Positions 53,318 to 62,291 of a stretch of DNA of 64,000 nt are shown here, piece by piece. The position numbers and the translations under genes were made by a program. The stretch is from NCBI RefSeq assembly GCF_003254055.1, contig NZ_QKZT01000023.1, forward strand, positions 18,038-82,037, given 5' to 3'. How positions within the stretch are numbered: the stretch's first letter is position 1; every line of letters begins with the position of its first letter. The DNA is from Algoriphagus chordae. Its GTDB lineage: Bacteria > Bacteroidota > Bacteroidia > Cytophagales > Cyclobacteriaceae. A model generated the notes under the pieces. That model made no database searches. It saw nothing but the letters and a program-made list of their open reading frames with translations, and was not told where the DNA came from.

Positions 53318-54486
53318 GCAATTTCATTAACAACTTTATGAAAATAAGCTAGCTCTTTATCTATCGCCAGTTCCTTTGCCGCCAAGTGGGCATTCATCTT
53401 AAAGGCTTCAACCTGGCTTTTATCCAAAGAATTGAGCAAAACAGCGATGCTCTCTGCGGAAAAATCACTTGCTACTACACCCAAATCATATTGCTTCACA
53501 TAAGGACTCATTTCTACAGAAGGCCCAATAGCCACTCCTAACCTGCCTTGAATAAATTCGAAAAACTTATTCGGCAAGGCATGCTTATAATTGAAATTTG
53601 AAGGAGGCAGGATAAATATTCCTAAGTCAAATTGATTAATAAACATGGGTATCTCTTCTGTTGGGACTGGGCTATGAATAACGATCTTTTTAGAGTTTTT
53701 GGCTCTCTCTACCAACTTGGAGTAGTATTCCGGGACTGTAGGAATCAAAATTAAATTAAGGACAAACCTTTCATCCAGAAACGCTATGATGTCAAACATC
53801 AATTCAAGGTTTCGCCCTGGTATTGCTGCACCATGATGTATCAATTGAATTTTATCATTTTCAACGGCAGAAGGCTCCAAATCTATAAAACGTGGAGAAT
53901 TTCTAAAGATAGAAAACGGCTTTCCCGCAAGGCTTTCATATTCCTCTGCGATCCCTTTTGAGACAGTAAAACAATAGTCAGTAAAGGGTATGTATTTCTC
54001 TGACAAATAATATTTATAGGGTGAAATATACTTTTCCCAATGTTCCAAATTGGTCATTTGAAGAGGGGAAAATTCATGAGCATCCAGGATTACCTTGGCT
54101 CCAGTTTTTTCTTTAATAGCAACCGCCAAAGGCAGGGCATCAATATCATTGGCAATCACCACTTTAGGATTAAAATCCACAAGTTTAGACTTAACATTAA
54201 CTCGTAAAAAGTCCCAGTAATACTGCTCATATTTTTTGAAAACTTTCAGAAGAAGATTCTCTCTGTAAAGTTTGAAAAATAATGACAAGCCCTTCTTGAT
54301 GAAATAAGGATACTCGACGTGAAAAGCTTGAATTTCCTTAAGTTGTACAAATGAGTTTCCTTGACCAGAAGCTTGCCTTCCTGCTTCCATAATCTCATGA
54401 TCCGCACCCAAAATCTGTAGTTGTCTCAGTACTCTAGGATCAGAGGCGAAGTTGCTGTAAGAAATTATTAAAACCTTGGTTTTCAA
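53314..54486 (-). CDS. GT4-like glycosyltransferase, tandem paralogue 2
   Basis: A 390-residue GT-B protein. It has SDPRVLRQLQIL, ANDIDALPLAVA, DAHEFSPLQM, QLIHHGAAIPGRNLE and HALPNKFFEFIQGRLGVAIGP. These blocks line up with those in the gene at 52142, at almost the same length. It follows wzx with an ATGA overlap. Confidence 0.82.
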   Translation of the reverse strand: MKTKVLIISYSNFASDPRVLRQLQILGADHEIMEAGRQASGQGNSFVQLKEIQAFHVEYPYFIKKGLSLFFKLYRENLLLKVFKKYEQYYWDFLRVNVKSKLVDFNPKVVIANDIDALPLAVAIKEKTGAKVILDAHEFSPLQMTNLEHWEKYISPYKYYLSEKYIPFTDYCFTVSKGIAEEYESLAGKPFSIFRNSPRFIDLEPSAVENDKIQLIHHGAAIPGRNLELMFDIIAFLDERFVLNLILIPTVPEYYSKLVERAKNSKKIVIHSPVPTEEIPMFINQFDLGIFILPPSNFNYKHALPNKFFEFIQGRLGVAIGPSVEMSPYVKQYDLGVVASDFSAESIAVLLNSLDKSQVEAFKMNAHLAAKELAIDKELAYFHKVVNEIA

Positions 54487-55907
54487 TCGTGTGAGGTTTT
54501 TCTGAATTTATAATATGGATACAGCACTTTTAAACTTATCAATATAAACGCTAATAAAAGCAGTAGTCGAATTCCCACATTCCCCTCAATAACACCTGAT
54601 AAATAAATAGAAAAAAGGGATATCCCAGTGATGATTATGATTAGCGCATTTCCGAAGTCATATCGTATATAATGCTTCTTCTGAGAAAAATAGAAAAGAA
54701 TAATCGCTGCCAAGAGGTTTGAAAACACCAAGGCAACTGCAGCCCCCTCTTTTGAGAATAAGGGAATAGATATAAGTAAGAAAACCACATTAATCCCAGA
54801 GGCGATCATCATCGAAAGAGAGAAAAGCTTGGTCTTTTTAGCTAATGAAAGCCCCATAAGCCCAAAACTATTATAGCCTAGGAAAAAGAAACTAAATGCC
54901 AACACTGATGCTACAAATGAGGCTTGGTAAAATTTTTCGTTTGTAAGAACAACTAATATTTCATGGGAAAACAAGGCAATAAAAAGCGCACAAAAGCAAC
55001 CGATAAATGTGTACGCCAAAAAGACTAGATTGTAAGTTTCAGATGCATCCTTTTCATTTTTTATAGAATAGGCAAAAGGCAGATATGCCATTTGAAAAGC
55101 TCCAGTGAACAGCAACATACCTCCTGCCAAATTGTACCCAATTTGAAACAAACCAACCTCATCTTTAGATCCTGTTAGGTAATTGATAAAGAATGAAGCT
55201 GAAGAATTATTAATCCATGAACTGAAAGAGGCTGGTAACAAAGGAAGCCCAAACACCAACATCTTTTTCATCACCGATAAATCCAAAAGTTTGGGAGAAA
55301 TCCATTTCCACATAAACCACACGGCCACAAAAGAAAAGATAATGGACACTATCAAATTAGCGTAAAACACCCCGTTAATCCCTGCTCTCAGTACTACTAC
55401 GAAATAGTAATTCAAAAATATGGTGAGTAATGAGGCAGTTAAGGTGACAATTACTGTAGGAATGGGCTTACGCTGGTATCTAAACCATTTGATCAGAATC
55501 ACCCGAAAGCTAAAGAAAAATAAATTCGAGAACGCTATTATAATCGCATAGGAATAAGAAGCATTCCCCAGCAATAGCGTAGAAAATTGGGGCGCGAGTA
55601 GACATAAAACTATTCCAACGAGTAGAGAGAAAATTATTTGAATCCAAAACCAATTAGCAATCGGAATCTTTCTTTCTTCCCCCTTATTCTCATAAAAATA
55701 AAAAGCCGAGGCACTGTCCAATCCCAAAATTACCATCAAAGAGATTAAGGAAAATGACATGTTTATTAATGACATGTCACCATAATCAGACGGACTAAAA
55801 ATCTTGGTGTATATCGGAACTAAAAAAATGGTAATGAACCGAGTCAGGATATTAGCAATGCCATAAATAGCACTTTCCCCCAAAAGAGCCTTTAACTTAC
55901 TAAACAT
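54483..55907 (-). CDS. wzx: Wzx-type lipid-linked repeat-unit flippase
   Basis: A 474-residue MATE/MVF-superfamily protein with about fourteen helices. It starts with a GESAIYGIANILTRF helix and IYTKIFSPSDYGDMS, as in Polysacc_synt flippases. It moves the undecaprenyl-linked repeat unit to the periplasmic face for the Wzy polymerase. It opens the assembly part of operon A. The gap to the WbpB-like gene is 90 bases. The sequence does not resemble the ABC flippase of operon B. Confidence 0.9.
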   Translation of the reverse strand: MFSKLKALLGESAIYGIANILTRFITIFLVPIYTKIFSPSDYGDMSLINMSFSLISLMVILGLDSASAFYFYENKGEERKIPIANWFWIQIIFSLLVGIVLCLLAPQFSTLLLGNASYSYAIIIAFSNLFFFSFRVILIKWFRYQRKPIPTVIVTLTASLLTIFLNYYFVVVLRAGINGVFYANLIVSIIFSFVAVWFMWKWISPKLLDLSVMKKMLVFGLPLLPASFSSWINNSSASFFINYLTGSKDEVGLFQIGYNLAGGMLLFTGAFQMAYLPFAYSIKNEKDASETYNLVFLAYTFIGCFCALFIALFSHEILVVLTNEKFYQASFVASVLAFSFFFLGYNSFGLMGLSLAKKTKLFSLSMMIASGINVVFLLISIPLFSKEGAAVALVFSNLLAAIILFYFSQKKHYIRYDFGNALIIIITGISLFSIYLSGVIEGNVGIRLLLLLAFILISLKVLYPYYKFRKTSHD

Positions 55908-55997
55908 GACTTGTCCTCATCCTTAGCTCGTTAAAGTCTGGTTCACAGTTTAAAAAAATCATAAAGTTGAAACGGGTTTTCCTTTTTTTGGCATTTT

Positions 55998-56969
55998 CTA
56001 TAATGCAAATGGATGTTTGCTCAAAGGTGCCGCTGCCAAAGGATGATAATCCCCTTTCAAACCTATAGGCTCTGCATGGCGAATATGCTGAACGATTTCT
56101 ATACTAGGTCGTGCTTCTTCTAAGCCAAAGCCTTCGCCTCCCAAAATATGTTTGTAGCTATGCGTATGCAATTCCGTAAAGCCATCTGAGAACTCTATTT
56201 CTGTGCCTTCCATGGTCAATGAGCGATAGGTTCTGCCTCCTCTTGCCTTCACAGCATCTGGTAAGGTATCTGCATTGATACTCAAGAACCAACGTACTCT
56301 GGCTTTCTCCAATTCAAAATAGCCAGAAGCTCTATCATGGGTGTGAACATGGACTACGTTTTTCTTCACCGCTCCAAATACCCAAGTCAACATATCATAA
56401 AAGTGAACGCCAATATTGGTGGCAATTCCACCGGACTTACTCACATCACCCTTCCAGGAAGTGTAGTACCAATGTCCTCTTGAGGTGATATAGGCCAGAT
56501 CAATGTCATAGATCTTGTCTTTTGGGCCTTCCTCAATCTGCTTCTTCAGTGCTATGATAGAAGGATGAAGTCTGAGCTGAAGAATATTGTACACGCGGGT
56601 TCCATGCTCCTTCTCCACCTCTGCCAAGGCATCTATATTCCATGGGTTCAGCACCAAAGGCTTCTCACAAATCACATCTGCTCCTACTCGCAATCCAAAG
56701 CGGATATGAGAATCGTGCAGGTAGTTTGGGGAGCAAATGCTTACATAATCAATAGGCTTCTGAGTACGCTTCAGTTTCTCTACATGCCTGTCAAAGCGCT
56801 CGAATTCAGTGAAAAAATCAGCATCTGGAAAATGGCTATCCATTACTCCCACGCTGTCAAATTTGTCATAAGCGGCTAAGAGTACATTTCCAGTATCTTT
56901 CACAGCTTTCATATGTCTTGGGGCGATATAGCCCGCGGCACCTATCAAGGCAAAATTCTTCATACTCAA
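55998..56969 (-). CDS. wbpB: UDP-GlcNAcA 3-dehydrogenase, WbpB/WlbA-like (Gfo/Idh/MocA)
   Basis: A 323-residue protein with an N-terminal Rossmann domain (ALIGAAGYIAPRHM), the conserved ICEKPLVLN (about 114-122) and a C-terminal domain with SGGIATNIGVHFYDML. WlbA/WbpB oxidises C3 of UDP-GlcNAcA, and WbpE then aminates it. It is adjacent to the WbpD- and WbpE-like genes in the order E-D-B (transcription order), with four-base overlaps, so the three form one pathway unit. Confidence 0.88.
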   Translation of the reverse strand: MSMKNFALIGAAGYIAPRHMKAVKDTGNVLLAAYDKFDSVGVMDSHFPDADFFTEFERFDRHVEKLKRTQKPIDYVSICSPNYLHDSHIRFGLRVGADVICEKPLVLNPWNIDALAEVEKEHGTRVYNILQLRLHPSIIALKKQIEEGPKDKIYDIDLAYITSRGHWYYTSWKGDVSKSGGIATNIGVHFYDMLTWVFGAVKKNVVHVHTHDRASGYFELEKARVRWFLSINADTLPDAVKARGGRTYRSLTMEGTEIEFSDGFTELHTHSYKHILGGEGFGLEEARPSIEIVQHIRHAEPIGLKGDYHPLAAAPLSKHPFAL

Positions 56970-57538
56970 AGTTTTGTTACTTCTTTATTGCTAAGCAAAT
57001 ATCGATCTCCAGTTTCCTGGCATTCGGCTTCTCCTTGCTCATTGAAAACTAATTTAGAGCCAAATTCACTCATCCAGCCCATCTGTCTGGCAGGATTCCC
57101 CACCATCAAGGCATAAGCAGGAACATTCTTGGTAATCACCGCTCCTGCACCGATAAAGGCAAATGCGCCAATATTATGCCCACAGACTATGGTAGCATTG
57201 GCTCCTATGCTCGCTCCTTTTCCCACATGGGTTTTGGCATACTCTGACTTTCTATTCACCGCACTCCTTGGATTGATCACATTGGTGAAAACCATGGAAG
57301 GTCCTAAGAACACATCATCATCGCAGCTCACTCCGGTATAAATAGAAACGTTGTTCTGAACCTTTACATTGTTCCCAAGGACAACTTGTGGCGAGACCAC
57401 TACATTCTGGCCGATATTACATCTCTCACCAATTTTACAATTAGGCATAATGTGTGAAAAATGCCAGATTTTGGTCCCAGCTCCGATTTCACAGCCTTCA
57501 TCTACATAGGCACTTTCATGTGCGAAATAATCCTTCAT
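56966..57538 (-). CDS. wbpD: Sugar N-acetyltransferase, WbpD/WlbB-like (hexapeptide repeat)
   Basis: A 190-residue left-handed beta-helix acyltransferase. Hexapeptide turns run from about residue 15 to 145 (IGAGTKIWHFSHIMPNCKIG, then repeated), with IVCGHNIGAFAFIGAGAVIT towards the end. WlbB/WbpD acetylates the 3-amino group of UDP-GlcNAc3NA to give UDP-2,3-diacetamido-2,3-dideoxy-glucuronate. It overlaps wbpB and the aminotransferase gene by four bases each. Confidence 0.88.
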   Translation of the reverse strand: MKDYFAHESAYVDEGCEIGAGTKIWHFSHIMPNCKIGERCNIGQNVVVSPQVVLGNNVKVQNNVSIYTGVSCDDDVFLGPSMVFTNVINPRSAVNRKSEYAKTHVGKGASIGANATIVCGHNIGAFAFIGAGAVITKNVPAYALMVGNPARQMGWMSEFGSKLVFNEQGEAECQETGDRYLLSNKEVTKL

Positions 57539-58659
57539 TTAAAAAAACTTTTGATGGTTTCAATAATATAGTCTTGATCTTCGGATTTCATCTCCGTATG
57601 AATAGGCAGTGAGAGTACGTTCTCACACAGTGATTCTGCTACAGGAAAATCACCTTTTTTGAATCCCAAATCTAAATACGCTTCCTGCTGATGTAGCGGA
57701 AGTGGATAATAGACCATGGACGGAACTCCTTTTTCAGCCAGGTAGCTTTTCAATTCGTCTCTGCTAATGCCTACCACTTGTACCGTGTACTGGTGAAAAG
57801 CATGCGTAGAATTAGCCGCTCTTCCGGGAATCTTAAGATGTGCATGTCCTGCAAATGCTTGATCGTATCTGTCAGCCACCTCATTTCTAGAAGCTGAGTA
57901 GCGATCCAAGTGCTGTAGCTTTACCTTCAAAATAGCAGCCTGAAGCGTATCCAAACGGGAATTTACCCCAACGATATGATGATGGTACTTTTTCTTTTGA
58001 CCATGATTGGCAATCATATGAAGTTTCTCTGCGAGCTCAGCGTCAGTGGTAAACATCGCTCCACCATCTCCATAGCAGCCTAGGTTTTTGGAGGGGAAAA
58101 AAGAGGTAGTTCCTACATCTCCCATCGTTCCTGCCTGCTTTACTGTTCCGTCTGAGAAGGTGTACTTAGCTCCAATTGCCTGAGCCGTATCTTCTATGAC
58201 TTTGATATTGTGTTTTTGGGCTACTGCCAAAATAGCTTCCATATTGGAACACTGACCGTACAAATGAACAGGGACAATCCCCGCAGTCTGAGAGGTAATC
58301 TTAGATTCTAACTGTGCAATATCAAGCTCGTAGGTGTCAGGAACTACATCGATAAAAACTGGTTTAAGCCCTAATAAGGCAATGACTTCAGCTGTAGCAA
58401 CATAAGTGAAGGCTGGCACGATCACTTCTTGACCAGGCCGGAAATCCAAGCCCATCATGGCTATCTGAAGTGCATCTGTACCATTGCCGCAGGTAATCAC
58501 ATACTTCGCTCCAGTATAAGCAGCCAGCGCAATAGAAAATTCTTTTACCTGAGGGCCATTGATAAAGGCCGTCGTGTCGATCACCTCTTGAATCGCCTGA
58601 TCTACCTCAGTCTTAATTAACTCATATTGGGACCGAAGGTCCACCATCTGCACTTTCAT
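57535..58659 (-). CDS. wbpE: PLP sugar aminotransferase, WbpE/WlbC-like (DegT family)
   Basis: A 374-residue DegT/DnrJ/EryC1/StrS enzyme. It has the GNGTDALQIAMMG phosphate loop (58-70), EDTAQAIGA (156-164), the PLP-lysine segment SFFPSKNLG (186-194, Lys191) and GDGGAMFT. WbpE moves an amino group from glutamate to the C3 keto sugar made by WbpB. It sits next to the TviB-type dehydrogenase that makes the uronate, so the four genes give UDP-2,3-diNAc-uronate from UDP-GlcNAc. Confidence 0.9.
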   Translation of the reverse strand: MKVQMVDLRSQYELIKTEVDQAIQEVIDTTAFINGPQVKEFSIALAAYTGAKYVITCGNGTDALQIAMMGLDFRPGQEVIVPAFTYVATAEVIALLGLKPVFIDVVPDTYELDIAQLESKITSQTAGIVPVHLYGQCSNMEAILAVAQKHNIKVIEDTAQAIGAKYTFSDGTVKQAGTMGDVGTTSFFPSKNLGCYGDGGAMFTTDAELAEKLHMIANHGQKKKYHHHIVGVNSRLDTLQAAILKVKLQHLDRYSASRNEVADRYDQAFAGHAHLKIPGRAANSTHAFHQYTVQVVGISRDELKSYLAEKGVPSMVYYPLPLHQQEAYLDLGFKKGDFPVAESLCENVLSLPIHTEMKSEDQDYIIETIKSFFK

Positions 58660-58667
58660 ATAAAAAT

Positions 58668-59978
58668 CTAAAGTCTAGCGTCCACTAATTCCTTACTCAA
58701 AACAGATTTCACATCAAAAACCACCTGAGAATCAGATTTTTTGATATCCCAGCTTTTAAATTCTTTGTGACCAACTGCGAGTATTATAGCAGAGTATTCT
58801 TCTAAGTTAGGCTTAGATACTCCAGAGCTAATATCTATACCGTATTCGTGCTTTACCTCTGCAGCATCTGCCCAAGGATCATACACACATACATCTATAT
58901 CAAAGGACTTAAGCTCAGCATAGATATCTATCACACGGGTATTCCGCACGTCAGGGCAATCTTCTTTAAAAGTAAAGCCTAAAATCAGAATTTTTGAGTC
59001 AATCACTTTCAGGTCCTTCCGCATCATATGCTTGATCACCTCAGTAGCTACATGTTTGCCCATGGAGTCATTGAGTCTGCGCCCAGCCAGAATTATCTCT
59101 GGATGATAACCTACTTCCTGAGCCTTTTGTGCCAAGTAGAATGGATCCACAGAGATGCAATGTCCTCCAACTAGCCCCGGTTTGAATGGAAGAAAATTCC
59201 ATTTGGTTCCTGCCGCTTCCAGTACATCCTGAGTATCAATATCCAAGAGATTGAAAATCTTAGAGAGTTCATTCACAAAGGCAATATTGATATCCCGTTG
59301 AGAGTTCTCAATTACTTTAGCAGCTTCAGCAACTTTAATGCAGGATGCCTTATGAGTACCTGCAGTAATCACTGATTTGTACAATTGATCAACATATTCA
59401 GCTACCTCAGGAGTAGAGCCTGAAGTTACTTTTAGTATCTTAGTGACAGTATGTTCTTTATCTCCTGGATTGATACGCTCCGGGGAGTATCCAGCAAAAA
59501 AGTCCTCATTGTATTTCAAACCAGATATTTTTTCCAATACTGGAATACATTCCTCTTCTGTCACTCCTGGGTAAACGGTGGATTCATAGATTACAACATC
59601 TCCTTTTTTCAAAATCTTTGCTATCATCTCCGATGCCTTAAGCATAGGAGTTAGCACTGGTCTATTGTGCTTATCTGTGGGTGTGGGTACAGTTACGATA
59701 AAAATGTTTGCAGATGTCACTGGAAGGATCGCATCTGTGATCAGCAATCCACTTTTATTCTGATCCAGCTCAACTTCAGTACTCACCAATACCTTTTGCA
59801 AATCTTGATCGGCAACCTCTAAGGTTCTATCATGTCCCTTCTGAAGCTCATCTACCCTAGCAGCATTGATATCATAACCTACTGTCTTGTATTTTTCTGC
59901 AAATGCTGCTGCAAGAGGAAGGCCTACATAGCCTAAGCCTATAATGGCAATTTTACTATTCTCTAAATTAATTAACAT
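58668..59978 (-). CDS. tviB: UDP-N-acetylhexosamine 6-dehydrogenase, TviB-like (operon A copy)
   Basis: A 436-residue protein. It has GLGYVGLPLAA (15-25), YESTVYPGVTEEEC, the GYSPERINPGDK motif and the catalytic Cys in VGGHCISVDPF. Together with the next three genes it probably converts UDP-GlcNAc to UDP-GlcNAcA for the WbpB/E/D route. It is very like the copy at 42757, with many identical blocks, mostly in the central and C-terminal parts. The N-terminal 100 residues differ more. Confidence 0.9.
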   Translation of the reverse strand: MLINLENSKIAIIGLGYVGLPLAAAFAEKYKTVGYDINAARVDELQKGHDRTLEVADQDLQKVLVSTEVELDQNKSGLLITDAILPVTSANIFIVTVPTPTDKHNRPVLTPMLKASEMIAKILKKGDVVIYESTVYPGVTEEECIPVLEKISGLKYNEDFFAGYSPERINPGDKEHTVTKILKVTSGSTPEVAEYVDQLYKSVITAGTHKASCIKVAEAAKVIENSQRDINIAFVNELSKIFNLLDIDTQDVLEAAGTKWNFLPFKPGLVGGHCISVDPFYLAQKAQEVGYHPEIILAGRRLNDSMGKHVATEVIKHMMRKDLKVIDSKILILGFTFKEDCPDVRNTRVIDIYAELKSFDIDVCVYDPWADAAEVKHEYGIDISSGVSKPNLEEYSAIILAVGHKEFKSWDIKKSDSQVVFDVKSVLSKELVDARL

Positions 59979-60040
59979 ACTGATATATGTGATTATAAAT
60001 TACAGGTAATACTTTCATGCATTAAACCCACAAATCAATT

Positions 60041-61198
60041 CTATTCTTCTTGTCTTAATACTTTATGCCCATGACTTACGAGATCCAAATCTCTATGGAA
60101 AAGTTTAATATCTGATGACATCATATCTTCTACCAAGCCAGCTAAATCATACTGTGGTGACCATCCCAGTTTTTCGTTTGATTTGGATGGATCTCCAATT
60201 AAGAGATCTACTTCAGTAGGACGGAAATAACGAGGATCCACCTTGACCAATACTTTATCAAGAAGTGTTGAAGGCAGAAAAGTGGAAGGATTTGAAGATT
60301 TTCCACAAGCCTCTCTATATTTATTCTCATCTATTGAGTCGCATATACCTAACTCCTCTATTCCAGTTCCTTCCCAGCGGAGCTTAAAGCCTATATGGTC
60401 AAATGCCATAATGATAAAATCACGAACCTTAGTGGTGACACCAGTCGCAATCACATAATCTTCCGCCTTCTCCTGCTGCAAAATGAGCCACATGGCCTTC
60501 ACATAATCTTTGGCATGTCCCCAGTCTCGTTTAGCCTCTAAATTCCCCATGTAGAATTCCGTCTGAAGACCTAATCCTATTTTAGAGACTGCTCTAGTGA
60601 TTTTGCGTGTCACAAAAGTCTCCCCTCTTAATGGAGATTCATGATTGAACAAAATACCATTACAAGCGAACATATTATATGCCTCCCTGTAATTTACTGT
60701 GATCCAATAACCATACAGTTTGGCTACTGCATAGGGTGATCTAGGATAAAATGGGGTAGTCTCAGATTGTGGAACTTCCTGAACAAGTCCATACAACTCG
60801 GAAGTTGAGGCTTGGTATATTTTCGTTTTCTTTTCAAAGCCAAGCAGTCTGACTGCCTCAAGGATTCTGAGAGGTCCTATACCATCAGCATTCGCTGTAT
60901 ATTCAGGCGTATCAAAAGAAACTTGGACATGTGACATGGCTGCCAAATTGTATATTTCATCCGGCTGACATTCTTGTATTATACGAGTCAGATTCATAGA
61001 ATCTGTCATATCCCCATAATGCAATACAAGTTTAGGGTCATCCACTTGAGGATCTTCATATAAATGATCAATCCGATCAGTATTTAATAGGGACGACCTT
61101 CTTTTGATTCCATGAACTTTATAGCCTTTCTCTAATAAAAATTCAGCTAAATAAGCTCCATCTTGACCGGTAATACCTGTTATTAGCGCTGTTTTCAT
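60041..61198 (-). CDS. gmd: GDP-mannose 4,6-dehydratase
   Basis: A 385-residue extended SDR. It has the NADP-binding GITGQDGAYLAE (8-19), the arginine-rich GIKRRSS typical of Gmd, STSELYG with the catalytic Thr/Ser and Glu, and the SPYAVAK Tyr-x3-Lys site. It converts GDP-D-mannose to GDP-4-keto-6-deoxymannose, the first step of GDP-L-fucose synthesis. It is flanked by fcl and manC in the usual route order. Confidence 0.95.
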   Translation of the reverse strand: MKTALITGITGQDGAYLAEFLLEKGYKVHGIKRRSSLLNTDRIDHLYEDPQVDDPKLVLHYGDMTDSMNLTRIIQECQPDEIYNLAAMSHVQVSFDTPEYTANADGIGPLRILEAVRLLGFEKKTKIYQASTSELYGLVQEVPQSETTPFYPRSPYAVAKLYGYWITVNYREAYNMFACNGILFNHESPLRGETFVTRKITRAVSKIGLGLQTEFYMGNLEAKRDWGHAKDYVKAMWLILQQEKAEDYVIATGVTTKVRDFIIMAFDHIGFKLRWEGTGIEELGICDSIDENKYREACGKSSNPSTFLPSTLLDKVLVKVDPRYFRPTEVDLLIGDPSKSNEKLGWSPQYDLAGLVEDMMSSDIKLFHRDLDLVSHGHKVLRQEE

Positions 61199-61276
61199 TT
61201 GATTATTTTTATCACATTCATAAAAAAATTGAAATTATAAAAGTTATATGCCTTGATGCAGTTGATATAAACCAAT

Positions 61277-62236
61277 CTAAATTTTAACCTCTTTAAAGCT
61301 CTGTTGGTTAGCTAAAAACCAGTCATATGTTTTTCTAATCCCTTCTTCTAAGCCTATTTTAGCTTTCCATCCAGCATTTTCCATTTTTGAAACATCCATT
61401 AATTTTCTAGGTGTACCATCTGGTTTTATACTATTCCACTTAATTTCACCAGTATGACCTACTATTCTTTGAATCATAATAGCTAACTCTTTGATTGTTA
61501 AATCATTACCTGTACCCACATTATATAGATTATCTGAAAATTGATTCTCCAAGGCAAACACAACTGCATCAGCTAGATCATCAACATACAGAAATTCTCT
61601 CAATGGAGATCCAGACCCCCATAGCTCTACGGGCTCACTGCTAGTCGCTCCTGCCAATTTCGCTTTGTGAAACTTACGAATCATCGCAGGAAGCACATGT
61701 GAGGTTCTTAGATCAAAATTATCGTTTGGTCCATACAAATTTGTTGGCATTAAGGAAATGTAATCCTTACCATATTGTTTCCTTATTGCTTCACAAGCTT
61801 TTACACCAGCAATTTTTGCAATAGCATACCATTCGTTAGTAGGCTCTAATGCTCCTGTCAATAAATACTCCTCTTTTAATGGCTGTAAGGCTAATTTTGG
61901 ATAGATACAAGATGATCCTAAAAAAATGAATTTTTGAACATCTGTTTTCAGAGAATAATCAATCAGATTATTTTGAATCTGCATATTCTCCATCAAAAAC
62001 TGATACGGATAATCATTATTAGCTAAAATACCCCCGACTCTTGCGGCAGCATCTATTACAACATTTGGCCTCTCCTCTTTGAAAAATTTGGCAACATCCT
62101 CTTTCTTTCTTAGATCTAGCTCTTGCGAGGTCTTGCCTATTAAATTTCTGAACCCTTTAGATGCTAGAGCTCTCCATATCGCAGACCCCACCATTCCTCT
62201 ATGGCCGGCAACGTATATTTTTGAGTCTATGTTCAC
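61277..62236 (-). CDS. fcl: GDP-L-fucose synthase
   Basis: A 319-residue SDR. It has the NADP-binding GHRGMVGSAI (11-20), FLGSSCIYPK, the catalytic WYAIAKIAG (Tyr-x3-Lys) and PTNLYGPNDNFD. It epimerises and reduces the Gmd product to GDP-L-fucose. Gaps to gmd (78 bases) and manC (55 bases) are larger than in most of the operon. Confidence 0.95.
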   Translation of the reverse strand: MNIDSKIYVAGHRGMVGSAIWRALASKGFRNLIGKTSQELDLRKKEDVAKFFKEERPNVVIDAAARVGGILANNDYPYQFLMENMQIQNNLIDYSLKTDVQKFIFLGSSCIYPKLALQPLKEEYLLTGALEPTNEWYAIAKIAGVKACEAIRKQYGKDYISLMPTNLYGPNDNFDLRTSHVLPAMIRKFHKAKLAGATSSEPVELWGSGSPLREFLYVDDLADAVVFALENQFSDNLYNVGTGNDLTIKELAIMIQRIVGHTGEIKWNSIKPDGTPRKLMDVSKMENAGWKAKIGLEEGIRKTYDWFLANQQSFKEVKI

Positions 62237-62291
62237 TATATTTTATTCATGGGTAACAATTCTAAAATGTAAAACTATTTCAGGTTGAATT

